NCBI RefSeq assembly: GCF_907164915.1
Contig: NC_061862.1
Coordinates: 8,543,505 to 8,607,504 of the forward strand
DNA: 64,000 bases
Source: Impatiens glandulifera
Lineage: Eukaryota; Streptophyta; Magnoliopsida; Ericales; Balsaminaceae
Reading direction: 5' to 3'
Notes under the pieces: generated by a model
What the model was told of the DNA's origin: nothing
What the model saw: the letters and a program-made list of their open reading frames with translations, nothing else
Database searches by the model: none
Translations under genes and position numbers: made by a program
In this document: in pieces, positions 1 through 11,477 of the stretch
Layout: each line of letters begins with the position of its first letter
Numbering within the stretch: position 1 is the first letter of the stretch

Positions 1-974
1 TTCGCCTCCAGTTGCAGGATATTTTGAATATGTTTGATCCCTTGACTATTTCTGAGGCACATCAGCGTGCTTCACAGGCTGAGAAACAGCTAGCCAGGCG
101 CGGTTCGGGTAGCTTTGGAAAACAGGTTGTCCCCACTAGTGGCATTGGTTCTTCTTCCCAGTCGGCCCATCCCACCCCAGCCCCCCCTTGCGGCACTACA
201 GCCCCCCCGCAGGGACGTCCCGGTGGCTTGCGTTGTTTCAATTGTGGTGAAGTTGGCCATCGCCAAGCAGAGTGTCGCAACCCAAAGTCCACCAATCGTG
301 GTCTTTTTACTGAGGTGGATGATCCTGACTCTGCTCTTCCTTCAGATTCAGCGCCAGTGTATGATGTTTATGATGATGAGGCAGCGGAGGAGTATGTTTC
401 TGGTGATGTTGGCCCCCTTTTGGTGATTCGTCGATCATGTTTAACCCCTCGTGCTCCTGACAACGAGTGGTTACGTAATAATCTGTTCCATTCCACTTGT
501 ACCATCGGTGGCAAAGTTTGCACCTTCATCATTGATGCTGGGAGTTGTGAGAATGTGATTTCTGAGGTTGCAGTTTCGAAGCTGGGTCTGTCCACCGAAC
601 CTCACCCCAAGCCTTATCGTTTGTCCTGGCTGAGTCAAGGTACGGATGTTACAGTTTCTAAGCGCGTACTTGTTAATTTTTCCATTGGTTCCCATTATCG
701 TGATGCTGTATATTGTGATGTGGTTCCTATGGATGCTTGTCACCTTTTACTTGGTCGCCCTTGGAAGTTTGATCATTCTGTTATACATGATGGGCGTGCT
801 AATACCTACACGTTCTTATTTCATGGTACCAAGATTGTGTTGATGCCAAATCAGCCCAAGAAGGGTGCTGCCCCCACTCATCATGCGCCCCCCCTACCAC
901 CTTGTTGTCTCGGGGTCCTTTTCAGACCGCCATGGTCGAATCGGGCATGGTGTTTGCTCTATTTTGTTCGCTGA
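1..974 (+). CDS. Ty3/gypsy gag-protease, partial, open at left edge
   Basis: C-terminal Gag and aspartic protease of a Ty3/gypsy retrotransposon. The frame is open to the left window edge, so most of Gag lies outside. A CCHC zinc knuckle (CFNCGEVGHRQAEC) is encoded near 234-275, followed by an acidic stretch and then a retropepsin-like domain with the active-site patch FIIDAGSCENVIS near 523-561. The usual D-[ST]-G triad reads D-A-G here, a variant I associate with centromeric-type chromoviruses, although an inactivating change is possible. The frame runs out in a proline-rich segment at 974 while polymerase continues in another frame from about 902. The C-run at 887-893 is the likely site of a frameshift. 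Gag-Pol is expected to be a single polyprotein in this group, so a mutation is more likely than programmed frameshifting, but the sequence alone cannot decide. Confidence 0.88.
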   Translation, partial: RLQLQDILNMFDPLTISEAHQRASQAEKQLARRGSGSFGKQVVPTSGIGSSSQSAHPTPAPPCGTTAPPQGRPGGLRCFNCGEVGHRQAECRNPKSTNRGLFTEVDDPDSALPSDSAPVYDVYDDEAAEEYVSGDVGPLLVIRRSCLTPRAPDNEWLRNNLFHSTCTIGGKVCTFIIDAGSCENVISEVAVSKLGLSTEPHPKPYRLSWLSQGTDVTVSKRVLVNFSIGSHYRDAVYCDVVPMDACHLLLGRPWKFDHSVIHDGRANTYTFLFHGTKIVLMPNQPKKGAAPTHHAPPLPPCCLGVLFRPPWSNRAWCLLYFVR

Positions 975-3739
975 TTACCTGTGGTGCTAGTTCTGAGGTG
1001 CCTATTCCAGTGCAGCCGCTGTTACAGGAGTTTGCAGATGTTTTTCCTGAGAATCTGCCTTGTGCCTTGCCTCCTTTGCGTGATATCCAGCATCACATTG
1101 ACTTGGTTCCAGGTGCTGCCCTACCCAACCGTCCTCATTACCGCATGAGTCCCAAAGAACATGAAGATTTGCGTAGACAGGTGGAGGACTTGCTGGCTAA
1201 GGGACACATTCGAGAAAGCCTTAGTCCCTGTGCTGTCCCGGCCCTTCTTACCCCAAAAAAGGATGGGTCTTGGCGTATGTGCATTGATAGTCGTGCTATC
1301 AACAAGATTACAGTGCGTTATCGGTTTCCTATTCCCCGGTTGGATGACTTGTTGGATCAGTTGGGTGGTGCTTCTGTGTTTAGCAAACTAGATCTCAAGA
1401 GTGGATACCATCATATTCGTATTCGCATGGGTGATGAGTGGAAGACTGCCTTTAAGACTCATGAGGGCTTATATGAGTGGCTGGTTATGCCGTTTGGTCT
1501 GTCGAATGCTCCTAGCACCTTTATGCGTGTGATGAACCAGGCTCTTCGCCCTTTCATTGGAAAGTTTGTAGTCGTTTACTTCGACGACATCTTGATTTAT
1601 AGTGACAGCGAGGTAGCACACCTCTCCCATCTTCGTGAGGTGTTATCTGTTCTCCGGCGTGACAAGTTCTATGCTGCTTCCTCGAAGTGCACATTTCTTA
1701 CTGATTCTACCCAGTTCCTCGGTTATGTGGTGTCTCGGGAGGGCCTGAAAGTGGACCCGAGTAAGGTACTGGCTGTCAATCAGTGGCCCCGCCCCTCTTC
1801 GATCACTGAAGTTCGCAGTTTTCATGGCTTGGCTTCCTTCTATCGGCGTTTTATTCCTCACTTCAGTAGTGTTACGGCTCCTATCACTGATTGTATGAAG
1901 GGGGTTAAGTTCTTCTGGACGGATGATGCTGAGGCTGCCTTTGTTGAGATCAAGCACCGACTCACTTCAGCCCCTATTTTGGTTCTTCCTGATTTTTCCC
2001 AGCCATTTGAACTACATTGTGATGCTTCGAAATTGGGTATTGGGGCTGTACTTAGCCAATCTGGGCGTCCTGTTGCTTATTTTAGTGAGAAACTGTCTAG
2101 CGCTAAACTTCGTTTCAGTACCTATGATATTGAGTTCTATGCTATTGTCCAGGCAGTCAAACACTGGCGTCATTATTTATTTCAGCGGGAGTTTGTCTTA
2201 TATACGGATCATGATTCCCTCAAGCATCTTGGTGGTCAGGACAAGATTTCTCATCGTCATGCTTCGTGGGTCTCTTATTTACAGCAGTTTACTTTTGTGA
2301 TTAAACACAAGGCTGGTGTGTCTAATCGCGTGTCTGATGCTTTGAGTCGTCGTCATGGGCTGTTGGCGGAGATGCGTGTCCATGTACCCGGCTTTGATTC
2401 GTTTGTGGACCTCTATCGTGATGATCCTTTCTTTTCTCAGGTCCTCATTCGCATCCAACAAGGGGATTCGAGGGACTTTGTCTTGGAGGATGGGTTCCTT
2501 TTTCGCGGTGTGCAGCTGTGCATTCCAGATTGCAGCCTGCGTTTGAGGATGATTCAGGAACTCCACAAAGAAGGCCATGTTGGGCGTGATCGTACCTTCC
2601 AGCTTCTTGCAGCTTCTTATTTCTGGCCTTCGATGCGCAAAGAGGTGGGGCGTTTTGTTGCTCGTTGTCGTGTTTGTCAGTTGGCTAAGGGCGCTTCGAC
2701 TAATGCCGGGTTATACTTGCCTCTGCCTATTCCCACTCAACCATGGTCTGATGTCAGTATGGATTTTGTCCTTGGGCTGCCACGTACCCAGCGTGGTTCT
2801 GATTCGATTTTTGTGGTGGTTGACCGATTCTCGAAGATGGTTCATTTCATTCCCTGCAAGAAAACCTCTGATGCTGTGGCTGTTGCACAGCTTTATTTCA
2901 GGGATGTGTATCGCCTTCATGGACTTCCTGCCTCCATAGTTTCTGATCGGGACACTCGCTTTGTGAGTCACTTTTGGAGGAGTCTTTGGCGTTTGGTTAA
3001 TACTCAGCTGAATTTTAGCAGTGCCTATCACCCGCAAACTGATGGCCAAACTGAAGTTGTTAATAGGTCTTTGGGGAACCTTCTGCGCAGTTTAGTTGGG
3101 GATCATCCTAAGGCTTGGGATCTGAAGCTGCCTCAGGCCGAGTTTGCTCACAATCATGCTGTTAATCGCTCCACTGGTTTCAGTCCTTTCCATGTGATTT
3201 ACGGGCTGTCTCCGCGTGCTCCTCTTGATTTGTTAGCGCTGCCCAGCAAGGTGCGTCCTCATTCCACTGCTGCGGATTTTGTTGGTCAGTTGGCTCAGGT
3301 TCATCAGACCACTCATGACCGCTTGATTGCTGCTACTGCCAAGTACAAGGAGAAGGCTGATTCGAGAAGGCGTGCTGTTGATTTTGAAGTTGGTGACTTT
3401 GTGTGGGCTATTCTAACTAAGGATCGTTTTCCAGCTCATGAATATAGCAAGCTTGCTGCTAAGAAGATTGGTCCTGTTGAGATTGTGGAGAAGATCAACC
3501 CCAATGCTTATCGTTTACGCCTTCCCAGCCATGTGCGTACCTCTAATGTGTTCAATGTGAAGCATCTTGTTCCTTTTGTGGGTGAGTCTTCTTCTGATGA
3601 GGATGATGCGGTTCCAGATTCGAGGACGAATCTTTTCTACCCTGGGGGGAATGATGCGGTGCGAGTCGAAGAGGCGTTTATGCGAAAGTTGCAGCATCCG
3701 AAAATATCTCGCAAGTGTCAGATTTCGACGATTGCCTAG
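902..3739 (+). CDS. Ty3/gypsy pol: reverse transcriptase, RNase H, integrase
   Basis: Long uninterrupted polymerase frame of about 945 codons. There is no natural start; it should follow gag-protease. Reverse transcriptase spans roughly residues 80-270, with KLDLKSGYHHIRI and the catalytic YFDDILIYS. RNase H spans about 370-480, with HCDASKLGIGAVL, TYDIEFYAI and YTDHDSLKHL. The integrase zinc region (H-x4-H then C-x2-C, CRVCQLAKG) lies near 560-605. The integrase core carries MDFVLGLPR, VSDRD and the AYHPQTDGQTE block. The tail contains SNVFNVKHLVPF but no canonical chromodomain. The frame runs through the polypurine tract and ends 88 bases inside the 3' LTR, as reported for CRM (centromeric) chromoviruses. 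That lineage call is inference. Apart from the frameshift with gag the coding sequence is intact, suggesting a young copy. Confidence 0.92.
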   Translation: MLSRGPFQTAMVESGMVFALFCSLITCGASSEVPIPVQPLLQEFADVFPENLPCALPPLRDIQHHIDLVPGAALPNRPHYRMSPKEHEDLRRQVEDLLAKGHIRESLSPCAVPALLTPKKDGSWRMCIDSRAINKITVRYRFPIPRLDDLLDQLGGASVFSKLDLKSGYHHIRIRMGDEWKTAFKTHEGLYEWLVMPFGLSNAPSTFMRVMNQALRPFIGKFVVVYFDDILIYSDSEVAHLSHLREVLSVLRRDKFYAASSKCTFLTDSTQFLGYVVSREGLKVDPSKVLAVNQWPRPSSITEVRSFHGLASFYRRFIPHFSSVTAPITDCMKGVKFFWTDDAEAAFVEIKHRLTSAPILVLPDFSQPFELHCDASKLGIGAVLSQSGRPVAYFSEKLSSAKLRFSTYDIEFYAIVQAVKHWRHYLFQREFVLYTDHDSLKHLGGQDKISHRHASWVSYLQQFTFVIKHKAGVSNRVSDALSRRHGLLAEMRVHVPGFDSFVDLYRDDPFFSQVLIRIQQGDSRDFVLEDGFLFRGVQLCIPDCSLRLRMIQELHKEGHVGRDRTFQLLAASYFWPSMRKEVGRFVARCRVCQLAKGASTNAGLYLPLPIPTQPWSDVSMDFVLGLPRTQRGSDSIFVVVDRFSKMVHFIPCKKTSDAVAVAQLYFRDVYRLHGLPASIVSDRDTRFVSHFWRSLWRLVNTQLNFSSAYHPQTDGQTEVVNRSLGNLLRSLVGDHPKAWDLKLPQAEFAHNHAVNRSTGFSPFHVIYGLSPRAPLDLLALPSKVRPHSTAADFVGQLAQVHQTTHDRLIAATAKYKEKADSRRRAVDFEVGDFVWAILTKDRFPAHEYSKLAAKKIGPVEIVEKINPNAYRLRLPSHVRTSNVFNVKHLVPFVGESSSDEDDAVPDSRTNLFYPGGNDAVRVEEAFMRKLQHPKISRKCQISTIA
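3643..3651 (+). other. Polypurine tract of the gypsy element
   Basis: The purine run TGGGGGGAA lies immediately before the LTR terminus TGATGC. It would prime plus-strand DNA synthesis. It is inside the polymerase reading frame rather than downstream of it. Confidence 0.7.
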
Positions 3740-3993
3740 TGTTTTTCGGGCGGAAACGTTTAGGGGCTCAAAATCGCATTTTTATTAGTTCGGGTGTTTT
3801 TTTGCAATTTATTAAAAGTTGTTTATTTCTTTTGCAAGCTAGGGTTTGAGTATTTAAAAGAATCTTAAAACACTTTGTTAGGGGAAGATTATTAATCAGA
3901 AAACGAGGTTTCCTCAATATCTATCAACTTTCGGTATTCGTAAGAATCAACGAATCTTGATAAAGGTTCATCCTAGCCACGCACGCTGCATCA
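3652..3993 (+). repeat. Gypsy 3' LTR (342 bp)
   Basis: The ends are a perfect 6-bp inverted repeat, TGATGC at 3652 and GCATCA ending at 3993. The start directly follows the polypurine tract. A weak TATA-like TATTTAAAAG lies at 3851-3860. The 5 bases after the LTR, GATGG, should be the target duplication; the partner copy and the 5' LTR are left of the window. The sequence to the right continues as copia polyprotein read on the minus strand, so this boundary marks an insertion of gypsy into copia. Confidence 0.8.
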
Positions 3994-5906
3994 GATGGTT
4001 GAACAACCCTTGAGGACCTTCGAACATTGTCATCCCTTATAGTTGTTTCAGAAATGTCTCCGGATATTGATCCATTGTTACCTTCTCCCCCTGAAGGTGT
4101 ACTTAGTGTCTCATGAGTAGTGTCTGGAATGTCACTTTGAGTTTCATAGTCATTATTTGTGACCGAATCATTGTGACTTTCTTCTTGTGGAATATCACAT
4201 GGTGTCCCCTTTTCTGCTTCTTTATTTTGAGAAGTATTTGAATCACTGTCAGAAAATATATTCCTGGAAGAACAATTAATATCCATGGGCAATACATGAT
4301 CTTGCCAACTAAACTCATTGAGATCATCATTATTATCCTCCTTATTTTTGTAATAAAATTCATCTTCATTAAAGGTGACATTACGAGAAATATATAGTTT
4401 TTTAGAAATAAGATCATAACATTTATATCCCTTTTGGGTAGTCGAATAACCAAGAAAAATAGTTTTAACTGATTGAGGACTTAATTTATCAATATGGTTT
4501 ATATGCACATAACATACACAACCGAAGACACGGAGATGATTAAGGTCACTTTTCTTATTTTTTAATTTTTCTAAAGGACTCAAATTATTAAGAATGCTGC
4601 TAGGAATACGATTAATGAGATGAGTAGCAGTAAGTAAAGCATCAGACCAAAATCTTTTTGGAACATTAGATTGAAATAATAAAGAGCGAGTAACCTCAAG
4701 AAGATGACGATTTTTCCTTTCCGCCGTACCATTCTGGGCCGGGGTATGGACACAAGAGGTTTGATGTATTATACCTTTTGTTTTAAGAAAAGATGAAAAT
4801 TTTTTATTGATATATTCAGTACCATTGTCAGTTCTAAATAATTTTATTGAAGCTTGAAATTGATTTTCAATAAAAGAAACGAACTCTAAAAATTTTGAAA
4901 ATACTTCTGATTTATCGTGTAGCAAATAAATCCAGGTGGCTCTTGAAAAATTATCTATGAATGAAACATAATATTTAAAATTATTATAAGAAGTAGTAGG
5001 TGCTGGACCCCAAACATCAGAATGAATTAACTCAAAAGGAGCTTTAGATATACTATTTGAATTGTGAAACGGAAGTCTGGCTTGTTTAGCAAAATGGCAT
5101 ACATCGCAATCTAAAAAATCAAACTTCGATTGAAATAATTTTTTAAGCACATGCTTTGATGGATGTCCTAAACGACGATGCCATAGAAAATCAGAATTAT
5201 TCTTGGATTGTAAAGCATAACTAGAAAGTTTAATAATGTAAAAGTTATTTTCAAGTCTTCCTCTACCAATCGTGATCCCGGTCGACCTTTCTTGAAAAAC
5301 AACATCAACGTCAGAAAAAATAACTAAACAATTAAGGTCCTTTGTGATTTTACTAACCGAGATTAAATTTGGTGATAATTCAGGAACATACAAGACATTA
5401 TCAAGTTGTTTTGAGAAAAGTTTAATTGATCCAATTCCATGAATGGGAATACTAGAATTATTAGCTACTTTAACATTTTGATTAAGTTTTTCCAAATTTA
5501 AATTTTCAAAAAATTCTTTATTTTTAGTCATGTGATCTGTGGCGCCGGAATCAACAATCCAATAGTTTGAAACGGAATTGAAATTAGAAGAATGCGCAGA
5601 AATACCTGGGTCCACTTGATTAGTGGACTTTTCTTGTTGGGTTTTCATGAATTCAGAGAATTGGAGAAAGAGTTTTAAGTTGTTTGGATCCACACCATGC
5701 ATTTTATTATGATTAGGCTTTGGAGTATTCCCTTCAGCTTGGGTCTGCTTATTTGAAGGGAGAGCCCAATCTGAGAAACTCTCCTCCACCTTAAAAACGT
5801 TAGAAGCCACTTCCTCATTTGACCCAATCAGATTCCAGTTTCTCATTATACTGTCTTTTCCGTTTCCTTTGGCGAGAAATCCTCTCTGACCATTTCCGGT
5901 GGCCAT
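3924..5906 (-). CDS. Ty1/copia protease-integrase polyprotein, gag-less, cut by gypsy insertion
   Basis: Minus-strand copia polyprotein of 660 codons with no internal stop. It starts MATGNGQRG but has no Gag domain and no CCHC knuckle, so an internal gag deletion is inferred. The protease motif WIVDSGATDHMT is near residue 135. The GAG-pre-integrase motif WHRRLGHPS is near 240, with C-x2-C just after (CDVCHFAKQ). The integrase core shows the D-D-E pattern in HSDVWGP, FRTDNGTEY and PAQNGTAERKN. It ends in the linker RRSSRVVQP that normally precedes reverse transcriptase. From 3993 leftward the frame is gypsy LTR sequence, so the last 23 residues are foreign. The reverse transcriptase and RNase H should lie beyond the gypsy copy, left of the window. 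The ORF is non-functional as it stands, yet its openness suggests recent interruption. Confidence 0.88.
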   Translation of the reverse strand: MATGNGQRGFLAKGNGKDSIMRNWNLIGSNEEVASNVFKVEESFSDWALPSNKQTQAEGNTPKPNHNKMHGVDPNNLKLFLQFSEFMKTQQEKSTNQVDPGISAHSSNFNSVSNYWIVDSGATDHMTKNKEFFENLNLEKLNQNVKVANNSSIPIHGIGSIKLFSKQLDNVLYVPELSPNLISVSKITKDLNCLVIFSDVDVVFQERSTGITIGRGRLENNFYIIKLSSYALQSKNNSDFLWHRRLGHPSKHVLKKLFQSKFDFLDCDVCHFAKQARLPFHNSNSISKAPFELIHSDVWGPAPTTSYNNFKYYVSFIDNFSRATWIYLLHDKSEVFSKFLEFVSFIENQFQASIKLFRTDNGTEYINKKFSSFLKTKGIIHQTSCVHTPAQNGTAERKNRHLLEVTRSLLFQSNVPKRFWSDALLTATHLINRIPSSILNNLSPLEKLKNKKSDLNHLRVFGCVCYVHINHIDKLSPQSVKTIFLGYSTTQKGYKCYDLISKKLYISRNVTFNEDEFYYKNKEDNNDDLNEFSWQDHVLPMDINCSSRNIFSDSDSNTSQNKEAEKGTPCDIPQEESHNDSVTNNDYETQSDIPDTTHETLSTPSGGEGNNGSISGDISETTIRDDNVRRSSRVVQPSDAACVARMNLYQDSLILTNTES

Positions 5907-6247
5907 TGCTGCTCCTATCCAAATCGATGAAAAAGAGAAAAAAAAGATTCAGATAACCACTTGGGCTTAGAGAAAATAGAAAAAATAATATGAGAATAAT
6001 AGACAGTTATGAAGAGAATTAGAGTCTGGCGAGATTATATTATTGTTCCTCTCCAATCCGATGAAGAAAAGAGAAAAACAAAAGATTTAGAGAGCCACTT
6101 GGGCTTGGTGAAAATAGAAGATCTAGTTCCTCTTCAATCGGATGAAGAAAGAGGAAAACAAAAGATCTAGAGAGCTACTTGAGCTTGGTGAAAAAAGAAG
6201 ATCTAAGATCAGATTTTCAATAGATTAGATTAAGCCGGATCAACCGT
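5907..6247 (-). repeat. Copia-1 untranslated leader with three tandem ~65-bp repeats
   Basis: Between the primer-binding site and the ORF lie three diverged copies of a purine-rich block, near 5927-5990, 6054-6115 and 6120-6205. Each has a GATGAA...GAGAAAA start, AAAGAT.TAGAGAGC, then CACTTGGGCTTGG and AAAATAGAAGATCT. The repeat is probably part of the element's leader or packaging region. No gene is seen in it. Confidence 0.65.
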
Positions 6248-6259
6248 GCTCTGATACCA
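6248..6259 (-). other. Primer-binding site of copia-1 (initiator tRNA-Met type)
   Basis: On the minus strand this reads TGGTATCAGAGC, the standard plant copia primer-binding site complementary to the 3' end of initiator methionine tRNA. It abuts the LTR terminus CA. Confidence 0.9.
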
Positions 6260-6472
6260 TGTAGAAAAGAGAATACAAAGAGAATACAAAGAGATATACA
6301 AAGAGATCTTGTTATTATTGTAGCAAAGATGTTCTCTTGTAATTACACAAAAGAGATTATTAATAGGCAATTAATAATTAATCGTTAGACACAAACCTTT
6401 CAACTTCTTAACTATTGAGTTTATCTATGAATTGACTAATAAATATAACTAATATATTACATATTTTTAACA
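6260..6472 (-). repeat. Copia-1 5' LTR (213 bp)
   Basis: In element orientation it starts TGTTAAAAATATG and ends CTTTTCTACA, directly before the primer-binding site. The short length fits copia elements. The flanking bases AGGAC are the expected target duplication, but the partner is outside the window. Confidence 0.75.
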
Positions 6473-7649
6473 AGGACACGATGAATTGGTAGATACTAAT
6501 TAAAACACTGCTGTTATATCTCTAACACCGGACATCACAAAAGAGGTTCAAATTGAGTTACAGCCTGAACATTCCATGAAGATTATTACCAACATGTCAG
6601 AGGATGGACAACATACTGATAAAAAATCAGATGACAACATTTTTTTTTAATTAAATTTATAGAAAAAGAAATAATTTAAACAATAAGATCGTATAATTGA
6701 TTTGACAGCAAATCTAAAATCAATTAACAAATCAATTAGTCTAATTAATTTGCTATTAATAACATTTCATTCTCGATTAATTGATTTGCTACTGACTTTT
6801 CATATTTGAATATATATTTCTACAATAATCATATAAATATAAATATAAATATAAATATAAATAAAATAAAATAAAATAATATTATACCCTAATGTCTGTC
6901 TAATATATCACATACTAAACTTAATCATATAAAATAAAGTAATATTCTGTCCCAATATCTCATTCAGGTGTCTAATATGAATTAAGCAAAATAGATTAAG
7001 AAAACATGGATTCAGTTTAATCGAATTAAGAAAATCCTTATTCTGATACTACTGATGTGTTTTCTACAACGAATTAGGTCCGCGCAACAGAAGCATCATT
7101 CAAAATATTTTGCAAGCACGATAAAACCATATCAAGTATATTAACATGGTTCTCTTTTATATGATTACTCAGATGGTGCTTGATGTGAACGTCTTCTATT
7201 AGTATCCACACGTGAACAGGAATCCAACGCCTTAAATTCTTGTCTGCTAGGACTATTAATTTTTACACACTCTCTTAAAAACCCTTTTCATTGGTATATA
7301 TATCATGCTAAGTTTTAATGAAACCCTAATAACAACGTTATGGGTTTCATAAGTTCATCAAAATTTGGACTTTAGCTTTATTTTTCAAAACTTGCTCAAT
7401 TGTGCAACCCAATAGACTTATTTAATTTAATGACATTGAGCCTAAAATATTAGGGGGATAACCTATTTTATCACACCTTCTATCTGTTAATGATTCAATA
7501 TTTTTCATGAAAGTTACATTATCTAATTGTAATACAATCAAAGATATTCTTCACCGATTCTTCTATATTTCTACACAATCAATTTATTTGAATAAATTAT
7601 TGTTGATATTCAGTAAACTTACACCATCTCCAGAAAGAATTCGAATCTC
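6473..7649. other. Intergenic, no gene recognised
   Basis: AT-rich spacer. The first ~170 bases read as a short coding-like patch (on plus: PDITKEVQIELQPE) that I cannot assign. An ATAAAT microsatellite lies at about 6835-6880. Confidence 0.5.
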
Positions 7650-8265
7650 AAATATGCTCAACATGTCGTTTTTAGATAGTTAGTTCATATCTTGAAATTC
7701 TTCTTGATTGGGGACGATCAATAACCAAAACATTTAGTGGTTGAATGAAAAATTGAAAGAAAAGATCAGTAATTGGAAAACAATATTACTTAATCTAGTT
7801 GGAAAATAGGTTTAGATTAAAAGTGTTCTTCAAGATATTCCCAAACATGCTATGTCCATTTTTCAATTTTCAAAAGAGACTATTTCATCTCTTAATCAAA
7901 CACTTGCTAAATTTTGGTAGTGTTCAACTACTAACAAGAAAAATTCTTATATCTTGCTAAATCAAAAAACATTGATATGTTTGGGTTTTATAGATTTTCA
8001 ATCTTTAAATTTAGCTTTTCTTGGTTAGCAAGCTTGGCGATTTATTCATGAGCATAATTCTCATTGGGTCAAAATTCTAAAGGGGGTTTATTTGCGAAAT
8101 ACTGAGTTTTTAAGTGCAAAAAAACATCAATCAAGTTCTCGGTGTTGGCATAGTCTAATGACGAGAAGAGATTTAGTTAATAAGCATGGTAAAATGTTAA
8201 TTGGTAATGAAAAAATATTTCAATTATGAGACAGAAATGGGTGGTTATAGGTAGGACTCTTAGCT
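7650..8265 (+). pseudogene. Decayed LINE (L1-type non-LTR retrotransposon), 3' end of reverse transcriptase ORF
   Basis: Conceptual translation with several stops recovers the characteristic C-terminal part of plant LINE ORF2. In order these are a GRSITKTFSG patch before 7740, NWKTILLNLVGK followed by IKSVLQDIPKHAMSIFQF (7770-7870), LAKFW, a LGFIDFQSLNLAFLG patch (about 7980-8025), QAWRFIHE (8029-8052), GVYLRNTEFLSAKK (8084-8125) and SRRDLVNKHGKMLIGN. This matches the thumb-to-zf-RVT region of plant L1 elements. Frame changes and stop codons occur throughout, so it is dead. Sequence to about 8480 (LIWPH near 8370) may be more of the same element. The catalytic reverse transcriptase core is absent. 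Confidence 0.72.
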
Positions 8266-9479
<1,214 letters not shown>

Positions 9480-9845
9480 TCATCATGCTCCTAATTATCT
9501 TATCACTCTACACTCAATTGTTTGTTTGTTTTGTAATCTATTTGGTACTCTATGTTTATGCTTGCCTAAACTTAAATAAATAAATAAATAAATAAATAAA
9601 GAGTGAATGATTCAAATGTTGGAGCATGTTTTTTTGTTCAAACAATTTTGACTGGAGTAGAATGGGTTAACATTATTATTTTTGCTGAATTTTTTTTCTT
9701 CTTTCAAACAAAGTTAATTATATAGATTGAGGGTCTATTAATTTGTAAATTTATATTTATGAATTAATCTTTTATTATTAAGTTTCATTAATACCATTCA
9801 ATTATAAACTATGTCTATATTGTTACCTTATTTGGGTATACGATT
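9480..9845. other. 3' flank of the PRISE fragment with AAAT microsatellite
   Basis: Contains an (AAAT)n run at about 9575-9600 that also offers several AATAAA-like polyadenylation signals about 100 bases after the stop. Otherwise AT-rich, with no gene seen. Confidence 0.6.
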
Positions 9846-10757
9846 AGGGAGGACAATGAGACCCGTATACTCGATATTTGTGAGTACCCAATGGTGAGAT
9901 TCAGGTATTTTAAATCGGGGTCGGGTATGGGAGTGAAAAGATTACATGATCGGGTTCGGGGTCGGGAATGTCGAGTGTGCAAAATTTAAACCCGATTCTC
10001 AAAATATTAATATATATATATATATATATGAGTGATAGGGAATTGAAATTGAAAAAATGAATTATATAACATCACATTATTTGCATAAGAAATGATAAAA
10101 ATGTAAGAAGAGAGAAGACATAGAAAATTTGATATTTTTTTGGCCAATCAAATTTGGCCACCATTATTCTCTCACTCATTCTCTTTTAAATTCTCTCCCT
10201 CAATTATTTCTAATATATATATAAATAATTATTAAAAAATTAAAATGACTTTTCAAATTCCACATCATTACAATAATTATAAATATACAAAATATATATT
10301 TTTTATTTACTATACTCACACTTCACTCCAACATCATTTTAATTTCTTTTTCCATAACTCTTATATTCACTTTCATTAATAACAAAATATTTTCTCTCTA
10401 CTTACTTTTCACTTTTTATTTTCAAATTCAACAATCTTTTAATTTTCTTCACATTCTCTCTAATTTGTATTGAATTCCAATATGTAATAACAACAATGTT
10501 ATATTTTAAACTTCTACAACATAACTCTACAATACAAATAATTAATATTTTATTTGTGTTTTTAATATTTAGTATATTTAAAAAATAATAAATATAAATA
10601 TATTACAATCGGATAATGGGGCACCCGACAAATTGGGGATAAAATACAAATAGAGATAATCGTCGGGTTCGGTGTTGAGATCGGGTAGTAAATGAAAATC
10701 AGGTTCAGGGATGGATACCTCACTACCCCGCGGGTAGGGTACTCGTTGACATCTCTA
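9846..10757. mobile_element. Putative non-autonomous TIR element with GGGTCGGG ends
   Basis: Both ends carry imperfect inverted GC-rich termini in an AT-rich background. The left reads AGGGAGGACAATGAGACCCG and later GGGGTCGGGTATGGG. The right, reverse-complemented, reads AGAGATGTCAACGAGTACCC and CCCGCGGGG. The interior is AT-rich and has no ORF. The termini resemble those of abundant plant hAT-like MITEs, but no clear target duplication is visible. Confidence 0.5.
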
Positions 10758-11439
10758 TATACGACATCGTAGGTTTACTCACTCATATATTTGAAACAAT
10801 TAAATTAAAAATATAATATATATATATATATATCGAATTTGCAACCTATATATATCTATATAAATTATATAATGATGTATAATTCTAATTTATTGGGTCG
10901 ATGATTAACTTGAATATATATATAAAAGTAAATGAATTTTTGGGTGAGGTCGTGGTTTGACCCGACCATATATTTGTCGATTTCACTCCTTTGCAGCCTT
11001 ATACATGATTGTTTACTTGGTCATTATAAACATGAAAATCCTAACATATACTATCTCCCTTTCTCTTATATTATTAATATGAAAGAGGAATTAATATTTA
11101 ATATTTAAGATGGAGAAATTTATAATTTTAGTATAAGTTTAATTAATCCTATTAAACGTCGTTATATATATTATTATTATTATATATATTATTATTATTA
11201 TATCATAAATATTTATATAAAAAAATAAATAAATATTTAATATTAAATATAAGTTTATATAAAATTAATGAATAAAAATAATATATATAAGATATATAAT
11301 AATAAAAAATATAATTAAGAAAGAAAAATTAATAAAATAAAATAAATTTTAATTAGGAAAAATGTTTAATATTGGTTTTTAAAATTTTATTTGTAAAATA
11401 ATATAATTTTATTTGTATTATTATAAAATTAATGATAAA

Positions 11440-11477
<38 letters not shown>

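Noticed and set aside
115..3788. Shorter frames overlapping the gypsy polyprotein on both strands
   Set aside because: Shadows of the gag-pol coding region without domain content.
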